Below are positions 1 through 9,332 of a stretch of DNA of 64,000 bases, one piece after another. Position 1 is the stretch's first letter. Every line of letters begins with the position of its first letter. Source of the stretch: an uncultured Parasphingopyxis sp. (GTDB lineage Bacteria; Pseudomonadota; Alphaproteobacteria; Sphingomonadales; Sphingomonadaceae); contig CAMYKP010000001.1 in assembly GCA_947259005.1 (NCBI GenBank), positions 1-64,000 of the forward strand. The letters are read 5' to 3'. The position numbers and the translations under genes are program-made. The notes beneath the pieces are model-generated. The model did not search any database. It had not been told where the DNA came from and worked only from the letters and a program-made list of their open reading frames with translations.

Positions 1-1
1 C

Positions 2-2407
2 GGTGCTGATGCCATCTCGGGTGTTGCCAACTTCGTTCTGCGCCGGGACTTTGAAGGCCTTGAAGCGGCCTTTACCTTCGGCATCAACGAGCGTGGCGAT
101 GGCGAGCGTATCCGCGGTGACGTGACCTTGGGTGCAAATTTCGACGACGGTCGCGGTAACGCATCGTTGAGCATCGGCTATCAGGAAACCGACGATGTGC
201 TTCAGTCCAGCCGCACGATTTCTCAAGTGGCTACCTTTGGAGGCACTCCCATCGGTTCGGGAACTACGGTTCCGACACGCTTCAACGGTCGGCAGGTTGC
301 CCCTGATGGTTCACAGCTTGTTCCGACCTACAACACGTTCAACTTCGCGCCGTTCAACTATTTCCAGACGCCGCTCGAACGCTACAACATCTTCGGTACG
401 GCCAACTATGAAGTTACGCCCGGTATCGAAGTCTACACCCGCGCCATGTTCACGAACAGCACGGTCAACCTGCAGCTTGCGCCTTCGGGTCTGTTCGGTG
501 CGCCGTTCACATTGCCGCTGAACAATCCGTTCATCAATGACGTGGTCGGCCAGCAAATCTGCGCCAGCTTCGCTGTACCTATCCCGGTGGCAACCTGTCA
601 GGCAGCGCTGGATGCGGCTGACCCGAACGATCCGGGCTATCTGGCTCCCCAGACGATCATCAACCGCCGCCTCGTCGAGCAAGGTCCTCGTAACTCAGAT
701 ATCGTCACCAACCAGTTCCAGATCTGGGCCGGTGTACGCGGCGATCTCAGCCCGACGATCAGCTATGATGTCTATGGCACCTATGGCGAATCGCAGCGCA
801 CGAACACCGCGACCGGTTGGGGTCTGAAATCGCGGGTCGAGCAGGCGCTCAATGCGATCAGCCCGACCCAGTGCTTTGATCCGACGAACGGCTGTTTCCC
901 GATCAATCTCCTGGGCGGCGGCAATGGCACCAATATCGATCCGCGCGCCATTGCCTTTATCAACCAGCCCAGCAGTGTGACGACCGCTACATCACTGACT
1001 GTCGTCAACGCTTCGTTGAATGGCACGTTCGGCGAAACCGGCTTCTTCACCGCGACCCCGATCGGTTTCGCTGTCGGTGTCGAGTATCGCGAATATAACG
1101 CTTCGCAGGTTGCCGACGTTGCTACCGGAACGCAGGGCGAAGTTCTGGGTTCTGGCGCGCCTTCGCCAAGTTTTTCCGGCGGCTATGACGTCATTGAAGG
1201 CTTTGCCGAGCTGATCGTTCCGATCCTCGAAGACGTTCCGGGTTTCTACAGCCTTCAGGCTGAAGGCGGCATCCGTGTGTCGGATTATTCCAACACCGGC
1301 ACGAGCACGACCTGGAAAGCTGGTGGTAGCTGGGAACCGTTTGAGGGTTTCCGCTTCCGCGGCATCTACTCGGTATCGGTTCGTTCGCCGAACATCGGTG
1401 AGCTGTTTGGACCGGTCACAACGGGGCTGACCGCGCTGACCAACGATCCTTGCCAGCTTGGCAATCCGGTGGGCAATGCCACGCTGACCGCGATCTGCAT
1501 CGCCCAGGGCGCGCCTGCCGCCACGATTGGCATCATCCCGATTCCGTCTGCTGCACAGATCAATGCAACGTCTGGTGGCAACGTAAACCTGGACGTTGAA
1601 GAAGCCACGTCGGTGACCCTGGGTCTTGTAGCGACGCCGCCGCAGGTTCCGGGCCTCGTTATCTCGGTCGACTATTTCGACATTGAAGTGACTGGAGCCA
1701 TCACTACTCCAAATCCGGGCGACATCCTGGTGCCTTGTTTTGGTCCGAACAATGATGGCAACGGTACGGATCCGACGCAATGTGCCAATATCGCTCGCAA
1801 CCCGATCAACGGTTCGCTGAACGGTGGTGGCGAGACGCTGGGTCTTATTCTCCAGCTCTCCAACCTGGGCCAAATCAACACCACCGGTGTCGATTTCCGG
1901 GTCAACTACACGCTGCCGATGAGCTTCGGTGCGATCAACTGGGACCTCAACGGTACCTGGACCGAGTCGCTCACATTCAATGCGAACCCGGCCAACCCGA
2001 CCAATATCACTCGTGAATGTGTCGGGCTGTTCTCGCCGAACTGCGAGCCGATCACGCCAGAATGGGCGTTCAACCTGCGCACCACGGTCAGCATCGACGA
2101 TCTCGTCGACGTATCGCTGCTGTGGCGCTGGATTGATGGTGTGGAATATGAATTCCGCGGCCAGGGCCAGGGTTTCCTCGACGAATCGGAAGCATTTGAC
2201 GCGGCGAACTATTTCGACCTGACGGTTCGTTCCAATGTCAGCGAGAATTTCGACGTCACCCTGTCGATCTTCAATCTGCTGGATCGTGATCCGCCGAGAA
2301 CCAGCTCGTTCATCGGGTCGAGCACATTCAACTCGGGCGAAACCTATCCGACGACCTATGACGCGCTCGGTCGTCGTTACTCGGTTACCGGGCGTCTCCG
2401 GTTCTAG
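2..2407 (+). CDS. TonB-dependent receptor (5' end outside window)
   Basis: Outer-membrane active transporter of the TonB-dependent family, probably for a siderophore, vitamin, sugar or similar ligand; the substrate cannot be told. The reading frame is open from base 2. The first visible residues (GADAISGVANFVLRRDFEG) are the typical end of the plug domain, so the signal peptide, TonB box and most of the plug lie upstream. The rest is a beta barrel rich in aromatic and Asn/Gly turns, and it ends in RYSVTGRLRF with a terminal Phe, the usual outer-membrane insertion signal. Several cysteine pairs in the extracellular-loop regions (for example near CFDPTNGC) resemble large sphingomonad receptors. 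A strong terminator follows at once, so it is the last gene of its transcript. Confidence 0.95.
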   Translation, partial: GADAISGVANFVLRRDFEGLEAAFTFGINERGDGERIRGDVTLGANFDDGRGNASLSIGYQETDDVLQSSRTISQVATFGGTPIGSGTTVPTRFNGRQVAPDGSQLVPTYNTFNFAPFNYFQTPLERYNIFGTANYEVTPGIEVYTRAMFTNSTVNLQLAPSGLFGAPFTLPLNNPFINDVVGQQICASFAVPIPVATCQAALDAADPNDPGYLAPQTIINRRLVEQGPRNSDIVTNQFQIWAGVRGDLSPTISYDVYGTYGESQRTNTATGWGLKSRVEQALNAISPTQCFDPTNGCFPINLLGGGNGTNIDPRAIAFINQPSSVTTATSLTVVNASLNGTFGETGFFTATPIGFAVGVEYREYNASQVADVATGTQGEVLGSGAPSPSFSGGYDVIEGFAELIVPILEDVPGFYSLQAEGGIRVSDYSNTGTSTTWKAGGSWEPFEGFRFRGIYSVSVRSPNIGELFGPVTTGLTALTNDPCQLGNPVGNATLTAICIAQGAPAATIGIIPIPSAAQINATSGGNVNLDVEEATSVTLGLVATPPQVPGLVISVDYFDIEVTGAITTPNPGDILVPCFGPNNDGNGTDPTQCANIARNPINGSLNGGGETLGLILQLSNLGQINTTGVDFRVNYTLPMSFGAINWDLNGTWTESLTFNANPANPTNITRECVGLFSPNCEPITPEWAFNLRTTVSIDDLVDVSLLWRWIDGVEYEFRGQGQGFLDESEAFDAANYFDLTVRSNVSENFDVTLSIFNLLDRDPPRTSSFIGSSTFNSGETYPTTYDALGRRYSVTGRLRF

Positions 2408-2436
2408 TTGGAACGTTTGGTCACGTTCTAGTCTGT

Positions 2437-2477
2437 GGCGGGGGTGAAACCGGAAGTCTCACCCCCGCCATTTTTTT
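2437..2477 (+). terminator. Rho-independent terminator after the TonB-dependent receptor
   Basis: Perfect 11-bp arms (GGCGGGGGTGA and TCACCCCCGCC) enclose an 11-base loop and are followed by ATTTTTTT. It starts 30 bases after the receptor stop codon and reads in the same direction. Confidence 0.93.
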
Positions 2478-2560
2478 CGCAGAAATGAAGGCAACCTGGT
2501 TGCCCAAAGAGGATGCGCATCAGCAAAACCTGAGCAGGAAAACGCGTTCCGCTCAGGGCT

Positions 2561-3118
2561 TCAGCCCTCGCGCCGGCTGCTCTTGACGATCTTGCCCAAA
2601 ACCCGGTCTAGCCAGTCCATACGAGCGCGCAAACTGCTGACCACATTGTCGTGGACGACCTCCTGATAGGGAAGTTCGACTTCCTGGTTATAGGCGATCT
2701 GTTCTTCGAGCTTGGCCGACAGCTCGGCTTTTACATCGACAAGCCACAGGACCCGCTCTTCCTGCGTCAGCAGGTCGAAGGACATCAGTTTCGTACGGAG
2801 CGGGTCGTCCATCAGCAGGTGCGACGATTTGATATCGAGGACCCAGTTGCGAAGCGCTTCCTGCCCTTTGTCGGTGCAAGTCCATGTCGCCGTTCCCCGG
2901 GCGTCTCCCTCGACCGCTACGCTTTCTACCAGGCCGGCCTTTGCCAGCCTTTTGATCGTTGGATAGACTTGGCCGAGGCTGGAATTGAAAGCCGCAACCG
3001 GGCTCAATTCGAATATCTTGACGATCCTGTACGCAGTAACCGGCTGGGTGCGCCTGACCAGGTCCAGCAGCGCGCCTTCATGGTCGCTGAGGCGGCGGAT
3101 ATCTTGTTTATCAGTCAT
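2561..3118 (-). CDS. PadR family transcriptional regulator
   Basis: A DNA-binding repressor of the PadR family. The N-terminal winged helix (about residues 12-90) contains the pattern LDLVRRTQPVTAYRI...GQVYPTIKRLAKAGLVES, where the VYP-hinge and recognition helix are characteristic. The C-terminal half (about 100-180) is helical, like the Vir_act_alpha_C dimerisation region. At 185 aa it is a normal length. It faces away from the response regulator gene, with a 166-base divergent gap. Its target is unknown; PadR proteins often control nearby efflux or stress genes, but the nearest candidate here is the receptor on the opposite strand, and nothing proves a link. Confidence 0.9.
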   Translation of the reverse strand: MTDKQDIRRLSDHEGALLDLVRRTQPVTAYRIVKIFELSPVAAFNSSLGQVYPTIKRLAKAGLVESVAVEGDARGTATWTCTDKGQEALRNWVLDIKSSHLLMDDPLRTKLMSFDLLTQEERVLWLVDVKAELSAKLEEQIAYNQEVELPYQEVVHDNVVSSLRARMDWLDRVLGKIVKSSRREG

Positions 3119-3284
3119 TTCCGCGCACCATATCCGTTTAGCAATTGCCTCTCAATCGCGCTTGCCACTTTCTCGAGACCTGTCTGAACGGCTTCATGTC
3201 GTCAACCAGGATGCAGACGGCGCGTGTTTACACTCTTTTAATCCTCAACCTCTATTTTCACTACATCATTCAAATTGGGGGAGA

Positions 3285-3728
3285 ATGGGGGAGAAGGGTT
3301 ACAATACGTTGGCGCATATTATTTACGCTGAAGACGATGAATTCATGGCTGACATTGTTCGCACTACGCTGCAAGAGGACGGTCATGTTGTCGGAATCGC
3401 CGATGACGGTGAAAACGCACCCCAAGCCATCAAAGCCAAGAAGCCCGATCTCGTTATCCTCGATTGCAACATGCCGGGCCTTTCCGGCATTTCCGTGCTC
3501 GAACGGATGCGCGTGGACAGCCAATTATATCAAACACCGGTATTAGTGCTCACCAGCCGCTCGGGCGCAAGCAATGTGAATCTTGCGAAATTTGCCGGCG
3601 CGAACGAGTATATGGAAAAGCCCTTCGATCGCGATTATCTCGCATTCATCGTCGATGAAATGCTTGCGAAAGCAGCATTCTGCGTATCGAAAAGCCCGGA
3701 AGCGAACGCTCGCGCTTATCTGGGATAG
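3285..3728 (+). CDS. Single-domain response regulator (CheY-like receiver)
   Basis: A stand-alone receiver domain of 147 aa. Expected features are visible: an acidic pair AEDD near residue 15, a phospho-acceptor Asp in LVILDCNMPG, a Thr/Ser switch in LVLTSRSG and the Lys in MEKPF. There is no output domain, so it probably acts through protein contact or as a phosphate shuttle. The start is uncertain: ATG at 3285 sits very close to a GGGGGAG run, while TTG at 3309 would have AGAAGGG about 10 bases upstream. The frame stays open well upstream, but the sequence before 3285 does not look like a receiver. It lies next to a large hybrid kinase transcribed toward it, a plausible partner by position only. 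Confidence 0.87.
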   Translation: MGEKGYNTLAHIIYAEDDEFMADIVRTTLQEDGHVVGIADDGENAPQAIKAKKPDLVILDCNMPGLSGISVLERMRVDSQLYQTPVLVLTSRSGASNVNLAKFAGANEYMEKPFDRDYLAFIVDEMLAKAAFCVSKSPEANARAYLG

Positions 3729-3932
3729 TTTCCCGGCTCTGCGATTGCTTCGATACCTAATTCGATCCGATCACAAGTTGGTGGCCTCCGCTCCCGCAAG
3801 CAGACCTTTTCATTCTGAATGTTGCAACCGGGCGTGCGATCTTGTCGTCCCGAACTGGGCAGGCCCGGACTAGACAGGACTGCCTCATTCCCGGCCTGAA
3901 AAGCGGAGGGTCTCACCCATCCCCAAAGCTTT

Positions 3933-6900
3933 TTATGCGGCGTTTTGCATATTGTTCATGGCGGAATGGAGGTCGGTGCGGGATTTGCTGGTCTCGAAGC
4001 CTTCAATGGCCTCTTCCAGCGCTCTTGCGCGGTCGCCGAGATCGGCGTCGCCGAACATCGCGGCCGAACCGGACAGTTTGTGCATGATCCGTTTCAGCTC
4101 GGCGATATCGGCTTTATCGGGGTCTCCCTGCGCGCCATGGCATTGCTCCAGCTGGGCAAGGGCCTCGCGCTTGAACGCTTCGTAGCGAGGGCGCAGGGCT
4201 TCGATGGTCTCGTCCTTGCCGTCCGCGCTATCGGGCCGGTCCGCCTGGCGCCGCTTGGGCAGCCATGTGTCGAAGACCGAGGCGAGTTCGTCCATGCGCA
4301 CCGGCTTGGCCAGATGCGCCTGCATGCCGGCGGCCAGGCATTCCTCGACATCGCTCTGATAGGCATTGGCCGTCAGCGCCACGATCGGCAGCTTTTCCTG
4401 TGCAAAGCCATGCTTGCGGATATGGCGCGTGGCCTCGATACCGTCCATGTTGGGCATCTGGATGTCCATCAGCACCAGGTCGTAGAGTGTGCCGTCCGCT
4501 TCGGCCTGTTCGATCATGGCAATCGCCTCAAGGCCGTCGACCGCGATGTCCGAGCGGAACCCCGCCTTGTCGATCAGCGCCTTGACCAGCAGCTGGTTGA
4601 TGTCGTGATCTTCGACGATCAGGATCCTGCGTTCGTCATGGGCGGCAGTTTCATGCCCCCGCCTGTCCGTAGCTGCTTCTTCGTTGTCGTCCGCAGACGC
4701 ATCGGCTGCGATCAGCGGGAAGCGCAGGGTGAAGGTCGCCCCTTGCCCTTCCTCGCTTTCGACCGACAGCGTCCCGCCCATCAGGGCCGCCAGCCTGCGG
4801 CTGATCGAGAGGCCGAGCCCCGTACCGCCATATTTGCGGACCGTGGACCCGTCGGCTTGCTCGAACTCGTCGAAGATCGCCTTTTGCCGGTCTGCCGGTA
4901 TCCCGATGCCGGTGTCGGAGACAGCGATGTCGATAACCGGCTTCCGGCCGCTCCGGTTCATCCGGGCACGCACCTTGATGCTGCCCCGTTCGGTGAATTT
5001 GATGGCATTGCCGACAAGGTTCGACAGGATCTGCCGGATGCGCAACTTGTCGCCGACAATATGTCCGGGAACAGCATCGTCGATATCGACCTCCAGCGCC
5101 AGATTCTTCTCCATGGCCGCCGCTTTCATGAGCCGCATGGTGCCGCCGATGGTATGCCCGATGTCGATCGCTTCGGCGGCGATGGTCATCTGCCCGGCCT
5201 CGATCTTGGAGAGATCCAGGATATCGTTGATCAGCGTCATCATCGACTTGCCCGATTCGGCGATCAGGCCCGCATATTGGCGCTGCAGGTCGTCCAGCTC
5301 GCTTTCGAGCAGGAGGTCGGCAAATCCCATGACGCCGTTCATCGGCGTGCGGATCTCATGGCTCATATTGGCAAGGAAGCTGGACTTGGCCAGCGCCGCC
5401 GATTCCGCCTGGTCGCGCGCTCTACGCAACTTGTCCTCCAGCAGCTTCCGGTCCGTCACGTCGCGGACCGAGGAGATCACTTCCTGCGGGGCGTCTGTGT
5501 CGGGATCCCGGACCAACCGTATGTTGGCTTCATGCCAGCGCCAGCCTTTTGTCTTGTGCTCGGTTCGATAGGCAATAACCGCTCGGTCGAGACGCCCGGC
5601 GAACATATCCTCAAAGGTGCTGCTGACCAGCGCCCTGTCGACTTCGTTCACCGGTATTCTGATCGGCTTTCCTACTACCTCCTCCGGAGCATAGCCGGTC
5701 AATTCAAACAGGGCAGGTGAGGCGTAGCGGCACACACCATCTATGCCGATAGTCACGATCGCATCGGTTACATTTTCGGTTAGTGCCTTGAAGCGGCTGC
5801 GTTCATCCTCGAGCGCGCGCCGGGCTGCCACAACTTCCGAGATATCGAGTACGACAGCGATATGCCCATTTAGGATGCCCTCGTCGGTGATTTCGGGCGC
5901 GGCGATAGCCATAACCCAACTGGTTGTTCCGTCGGATTTCTGGAACCGAAATTCGGCATTGAACCTGTCACCCTTTTCTACGGCCTTTGTCCATGCTTCG
6001 ACTATCCGGTCCTTGTCGCCGGGATGCATCGCTTTTACCCAACCTTCGCCCATTGCCTCTTGTTCGGTAATCCCGGCAAATGCCAGCCACGCTTGGTTGA
6101 CATAGGAGACTTCGCCGTTGAGCTGAGTCCTGACAATTCCGGCTGGCGACAAGCTGGCGAGCGTCTGGAAGCGCTTCTCGCTCGCCTGCAATTCCATCAG
6201 GGTGTTGTGCCGTTCGGTAATATCGACTGCTACACCGACAAAACCGGTGATAACCCCGGCCTCATCGAAGATCGCGGTATTGACGGTGTTGATCCACAGC
6301 TCGGATCCGTCAGGCGTCCTGAAACAATGCTGGCGTTCCTTGCGATCACCGGGTTTGTTGAAGCCCGTCCAACCGGGGTCATCGACATAGTCATCCGCGT
6401 TAAGGAGCTTGGAGCGCCAGCCGCTTTTCAAAGCATCATCGGCAGTCAGGCCGATCTTTGAGGCCCAGTGCGGGCTGAGATAGGTTATCTGGCCATCCGG
6501 ATCGGCCTGGAAGATGCCGACCGGCGCCGTTTCAGCAAGCATCCGGAAACGCTCTTCGCTTTCGCTGAGCGATTTTTGCGCCGCGCGCGCTTCGGTGACG
6601 TCCCGGATATTGCCGCTTGTGCCCAGAAACTCTCCCTTTTGGCCACGCAGAGCTCTCACGCTGACTTCAATATGCAGGATTTCCCCATTGGCCTTTTGAA
6701 ATCGCTGGTTCAGAACAAGCTCGTCGATATCACCGGCCACGAGTGGCGGATATTGTTCTCGAGTTTTCTCAAAATCTTCGGGAACCAGCAATTCCGTTGT
6801 AGGAGAACCCAGACTCTCTTCCACAGTGTATCCGGTCAGTTCTTCCCAGGCCGGATTGAGGAAGGTCCAATTCCCTTGACTGTCCGAGCGGAAAACCACT

Positions 6901-7859
6901 TCGCGCATATTGTCGAGTATCGACTGGGCAAAATCGCGATTGCGCTTAAGCTCGCGCTGCAGGCGGCCACGCGTAGCAAGAGCGGATGCCACCGGAAGTG
7001 CTCCGGCATAGGTGAAGACCAGGAATATCTGGAGCACCATAACCTTGCTGTGCAGGGTTCCCTGGACGAGATGTATGGGACCGCTGCCAAAAGATGTTTC
7101 TATGGTGGCAATCGCCGCAACAATAACCGTAGCAACCGCAGCGCCCGTTACACCGAGACGGAACGCGGCAAGAAGCACGAATAGAGAAGCCATGAAGAGG
7201 AAGGGGTAGGATGATTGCGCGAAAACCAATGCAGTCCCGATTGCTCCCAGGCCGATGACGATCGCCCATTCGGCGACTTTTCTATGATCCCAAGCCATCG
7301 GTTGTCGCCAAGCCTGCACCAGAATCACAAGGAGAGGGGCGGCGATTAGCATGCCGAGGCCGTCGGCGATCATCCAGGTCGACCAAGTGTCGATCAGTGG
7401 GATAGAGGCTTGCGTAGAGAGCACGGCTGTCGCGAGTGTTGCCGACACCATCGGGGCCCCAACCCCGCCAATGAGCGAAAACCATCCGAGCGTTTTGGAA
7501 TCGGCGAGATCGGGCTGGCTTCCGGAAATCCGGCGCAGCCCGAAATAGACAATCGCGACCTCCACACTGTTGCAGAGTGCAAGGCCGACTGCCTGAAAAG
7601 CGGTATCACCAATCGCCAGCGCGACAGCGATATTGGCAAGGTTGCAGGACAGCATATAGCGCCAGGCCACCGGCCATTTCAGGCGTAGTATGATCGCTAC
7701 AAGAAGGGCGTTTGGGAGCCACAGCGCGGCAATGCGCCCCGCATCTCGCGTGAGCATTATTCCAGCCCATGCCAGAAATGCGAAGCCAGCCGCTACCAGC
7801 ATAAGCCGGACGGCGAATCCCATGCGTCCCCCCGGAAAATTCCCCGAGAAAAACGTCAA
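3933..7859 (-). CDS. Hybrid sensor histidine kinase (MASE1, four PAS, HisKA, HATPase, receiver, Hpt)
   Basis: A 1308-aa membrane phosphorelay kinase. Order: a MASE1-like sensor region of about eight membrane segments (about 15-300); four PAS repeats beginning near ILDNMREVVFRSD, LAETAPVGIFQAD, LASLSPAGIVRTQ and LTENVTDAIVTIG; a HisKA domain with the phospho-His in MSHEIRTPMNG; a HATPase with NAIKF, DTGIGI and GGTGLGL boxes; a receiver with LVLMDIQMPNMDG; and a C-terminal Hpt with IMHKLSGSAAMFG. All relay residues appear intact, so internal His-Asp-His transfer followed by hand-over to a separate receiver is likely. The signal is unknown; none of the PAS domains shows an obvious cofactor motif to me. 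An alternative start 12 codons in (MGFAVRL) is preceded by a GGGGGGA run. Confidence 0.93.
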   Translation of the reverse strand: MTFFSGNFPGGRMGFAVRLMLVAAGFAFLAWAGIMLTRDAGRIAALWLPNALLVAIILRLKWPVAWRYMLSCNLANIAVALAIGDTAFQAVGLALCNSVEVAIVYFGLRRISGSQPDLADSKTLGWFSLIGGVGAPMVSATLATAVLSTQASIPLIDTWSTWMIADGLGMLIAAPLLVILVQAWRQPMAWDHRKVAEWAIVIGLGAIGTALVFAQSSYPFLFMASLFVLLAAFRLGVTGAAVATVIVAAIATIETSFGSGPIHLVQGTLHSKVMVLQIFLVFTYAGALPVASALATRGRLQRELKRNRDFAQSILDNMREVVFRSDSQGNWTFLNPAWEELTGYTVEESLGSPTTELLVPEDFEKTREQYPPLVAGDIDELVLNQRFQKANGEILHIEVSVRALRGQKGEFLGTSGNIRDVTEARAAQKSLSESEERFRMLAETAPVGIFQADPDGQITYLSPHWASKIGLTADDALKSGWRSKLLNADDYVDDPGWTGFNKPGDRKERQHCFRTPDGSELWINTVNTAIFDEAGVITGFVGVAVDITERHNTLMELQASEKRFQTLASLSPAGIVRTQLNGEVSYVNQAWLAFAGITEQEAMGEGWVKAMHPGDKDRIVEAWTKAVEKGDRFNAEFRFQKSDGTTSWVMAIAAPEITDEGILNGHIAVVLDISEVVAARRALEDERSRFKALTENVTDAIVTIGIDGVCRYASPALFELTGYAPEEVVGKPIRIPVNEVDRALVSSTFEDMFAGRLDRAVIAYRTEHKTKGWRWHEANIRLVRDPDTDAPQEVISSVRDVTDRKLLEDKLRRARDQAESAALAKSSFLANMSHEIRTPMNGVMGFADLLLESELDDLQRQYAGLIAESGKSMMTLINDILDLSKIEAGQMTIAAEAIDIGHTIGGTMRLMKAAAMEKNLALEVDIDDAVPGHIVGDKLRIRQILSNLVGNAIKFTERGSIKVRARMNRSGRKPVIDIAVSDTGIGIPADRQKAIFDEFEQADGSTVRKYGGTGLGLSISRRLAALMGGTLSVESEEGQGATFTLRFPLIAADASADDNEEAATDRRGHETAAHDERRILIVEDHDINQLLVKALIDKAGFRSDIAVDGLEAIAMIEQAEADGTLYDLVLMDIQMPNMDGIEATRHIRKHGFAQEKLPIVALTANAYQSDVEECLAAGMQAHLAKPVRMDELASVFDTWLPKRRQADRPDSADGKDETIEALRPRYEAFKREALAQLEQCHGAQGDPDKADIAELKRIMHKLSGSAAMFGDADLGDRARALEEAIEGFETSKSRTDLHSAMNNMQNAA

Positions 7860-8070
7860 ATCGACTGCTCCCGTAAATCCGAAGACCCCGATGTCGCAGC
7901 TTATCGCTTAGATTTGATTAACGTCCGGTCCGGAGTGCAGGCTTGGACCGCAACGACCGGTCAGTGTGACTGCGTATCCCGGCCATTTTCGCGTCGCTGG
8001 CGGGCTAAATTTTGCCGGTCGAGATCGCATCGGAATTGCCAAAGTGCGTTGAAGTGTTCAGCACCGGCCG

Positions 8071-9249
8071 ATGACGAATAGCGCTTATGATGTGATCATT
8101 CTTGGTGCAGGTGCAGCCGGGCTCCTGTGTGCGGCTGTTGCCGGGCAGCGCGGGAAGCGTGTCCTGTTGATCGAGCGGGCGGCCGAACCGGGCAAGAAGA
8201 TCCTGATTTCGGGCGGCGGGCGGTGCAATTTCACCAATTTGCACACCGCGCCGGATCGCTATCTGTCGGCCAATCCGCATTTCGCCAAGTCCGCGCTCAG
8301 CCGTTTTGATGCGCAGGATTTCATTGCGCTTGTCGATCAGTACGGCATTGCCTGGCATGAAAAAACGCTTGGCCAGTTGTTCTGCGACGGGTCGGCGCGG
8401 CAGATCGTCGATATGCTGCTCGAGGAAGGTGCGAAGGGCGGCGTCGACCTGGCCTGCGGCGAGGAAATTGCCGATATAAGCCACGCCGATGGCCGGTTCC
8501 GGGTGAAAACCGGCGGCCGGACAGATGAAGCCCCGGCGCTGGTGATCGCGACGGGCGGCCCGTCCATCCCGAAAATGGGTGCGACCGGGTTCGCCTATGA
8601 TCTGGCGCGTCAGTTCGGTTTGAAAGTCGTCGAGCCGCGTCCGGCGCTGGTTCCGCTGACGCTGGGCGGCGATGATGTGCTGTTTCGGGAGCTTTCCGGG
8701 GTCGCGGCCGAAGTCGTTGCCCGATGCGGCAAGACGGAGTTTCGCGAGGCAGCCCTGTTCACCCATCGCGGCCTGTCCGGCCCGGCGATCCTCCAGATAT
8801 CCTCCTATTGGCGGCATGGTGAGGCTGTCGGGATCGATTTCCTTCCGGATCGTGCCTCCGGCTGGCTCCTTGAAGCCAAGCGCGTGACGCCAGGCGGCAC
8901 GATGCGCGCCCTGCTGCGCGATGCGTTGCCAGACCGGCTCGCAACGACGCTGACGGAACGGCTGGCGCTGGACCGTGATCTCGGCAATATGCCCGACAAG
9001 GCGCTGAGTGGGGCGGAGGCCAAGCTCGCTGATTGGCGCTTCATGCCGAACGGTACCGAGGGTTATGCCAAGGCCGAGGTTACGGTCGGCGGGATCAGCA
9101 CGGCCGGGCTTTCATCGAAAACCATGGAGGCGAAATCCGTACCGGGCCTCTATGCGATCGGTGAAGCCGTGGACGTGACGGGCTGGCTGGGCGGCTATAA
9201 TTTCCAATGGGCCTGGTCCAGCGGGTGGGCGGCGGCGCAGGCGCTTTGA
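8071..9249 (+). CDS. NAD(P)/FAD-dependent oxidoreductase, HI0933/BaiN-like family
   Basis: A 392-aa flavoprotein. The N-terminus has a Rossmann dinucleotide motif (ILGAGAAGLLCA), a ribose-binding acidic residue in LLIERA, and the family signature SGGGRCNFTN near residue 50. The C-terminus carries a second FAD contact, YAIGEAVDVTGWLGGYNFQWA, as in HI0933/YhiN proteins. Members are widespread in bacteria; the reaction is known only for a few relatives (BaiN acts on bile acids), so no substrate is assigned. No partner gene is obvious: the kinase upstream is divergent and imuA downstream has its own SOS promoter. Confidence 0.88.
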   Translation: MTNSAYDVIILGAGAAGLLCAAVAGQRGKRVLLIERAAEPGKKILISGGGRCNFTNLHTAPDRYLSANPHFAKSALSRFDAQDFIALVDQYGIAWHEKTLGQLFCDGSARQIVDMLLEEGAKGGVDLACGEEIADISHADGRFRVKTGGRTDEAPALVIATGGPSIPKMGATGFAYDLARQFGLKVVEPRPALVPLTLGGDDVLFRELSGVAAEVVARCGKTEFREAALFTHRGLSGPAILQISSYWRHGEAVGIDFLPDRASGWLLEAKRVTPGGTMRALLRDALPDRLATTLTERLALDRDLGNMPDKALSGAEAKLADWRFMPNGTEGYAKAEVTVGGISTAGLSSKTMEAKSVPGLYAIGEAVDVTGWLGGYNFQWAWSSGWAAAQAL

Positions 9250-9283
9250 CTGTTTAGTCGTCGATGTTCGTCTGCGTAAGCGC

Positions 9284-9313
9284 TTGACTCGTCCACCATC
9301 TACGGCGCTATAA
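9284..9313 (+). promoter_or_regulatory. Candidate imuA promoter (-35 TTGACT, -10 CTATAA)
   Basis: TTGACT and CTATAA are separated by 18 bases and sit directly before the SOS box. The predicted transcript start (about 9320) is only some 13 bases from the imuA ATG. Inferred from sequence only. Confidence 0.6.
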
Positions 9314-9328
9314 GAACAAAACAAGAAC
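9314..9328. promoter_or_regulatory. LexA binding site (SOS box) of the imuA-imuB-dnaE2 operon
   Basis: GAAC-AAAACAA-GAAC matches the direct-repeat operator known for alphaproteobacterial LexA (GAAC-N7-GAAC), with an AT-rich spacer. It lies 4 bases before the imuA ATG and abuts the -10, so bound LexA would block initiation. Confidence 0.9.
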
Positions 9329-9332
9329 AATT

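Noticed and set aside
3945..5720. 591-codon plus-strand open frame
   Set aside because: It lies antisense to the histidine kinase, whose domains are unmistakable; the frame is a by-product of GC-rich codon use.
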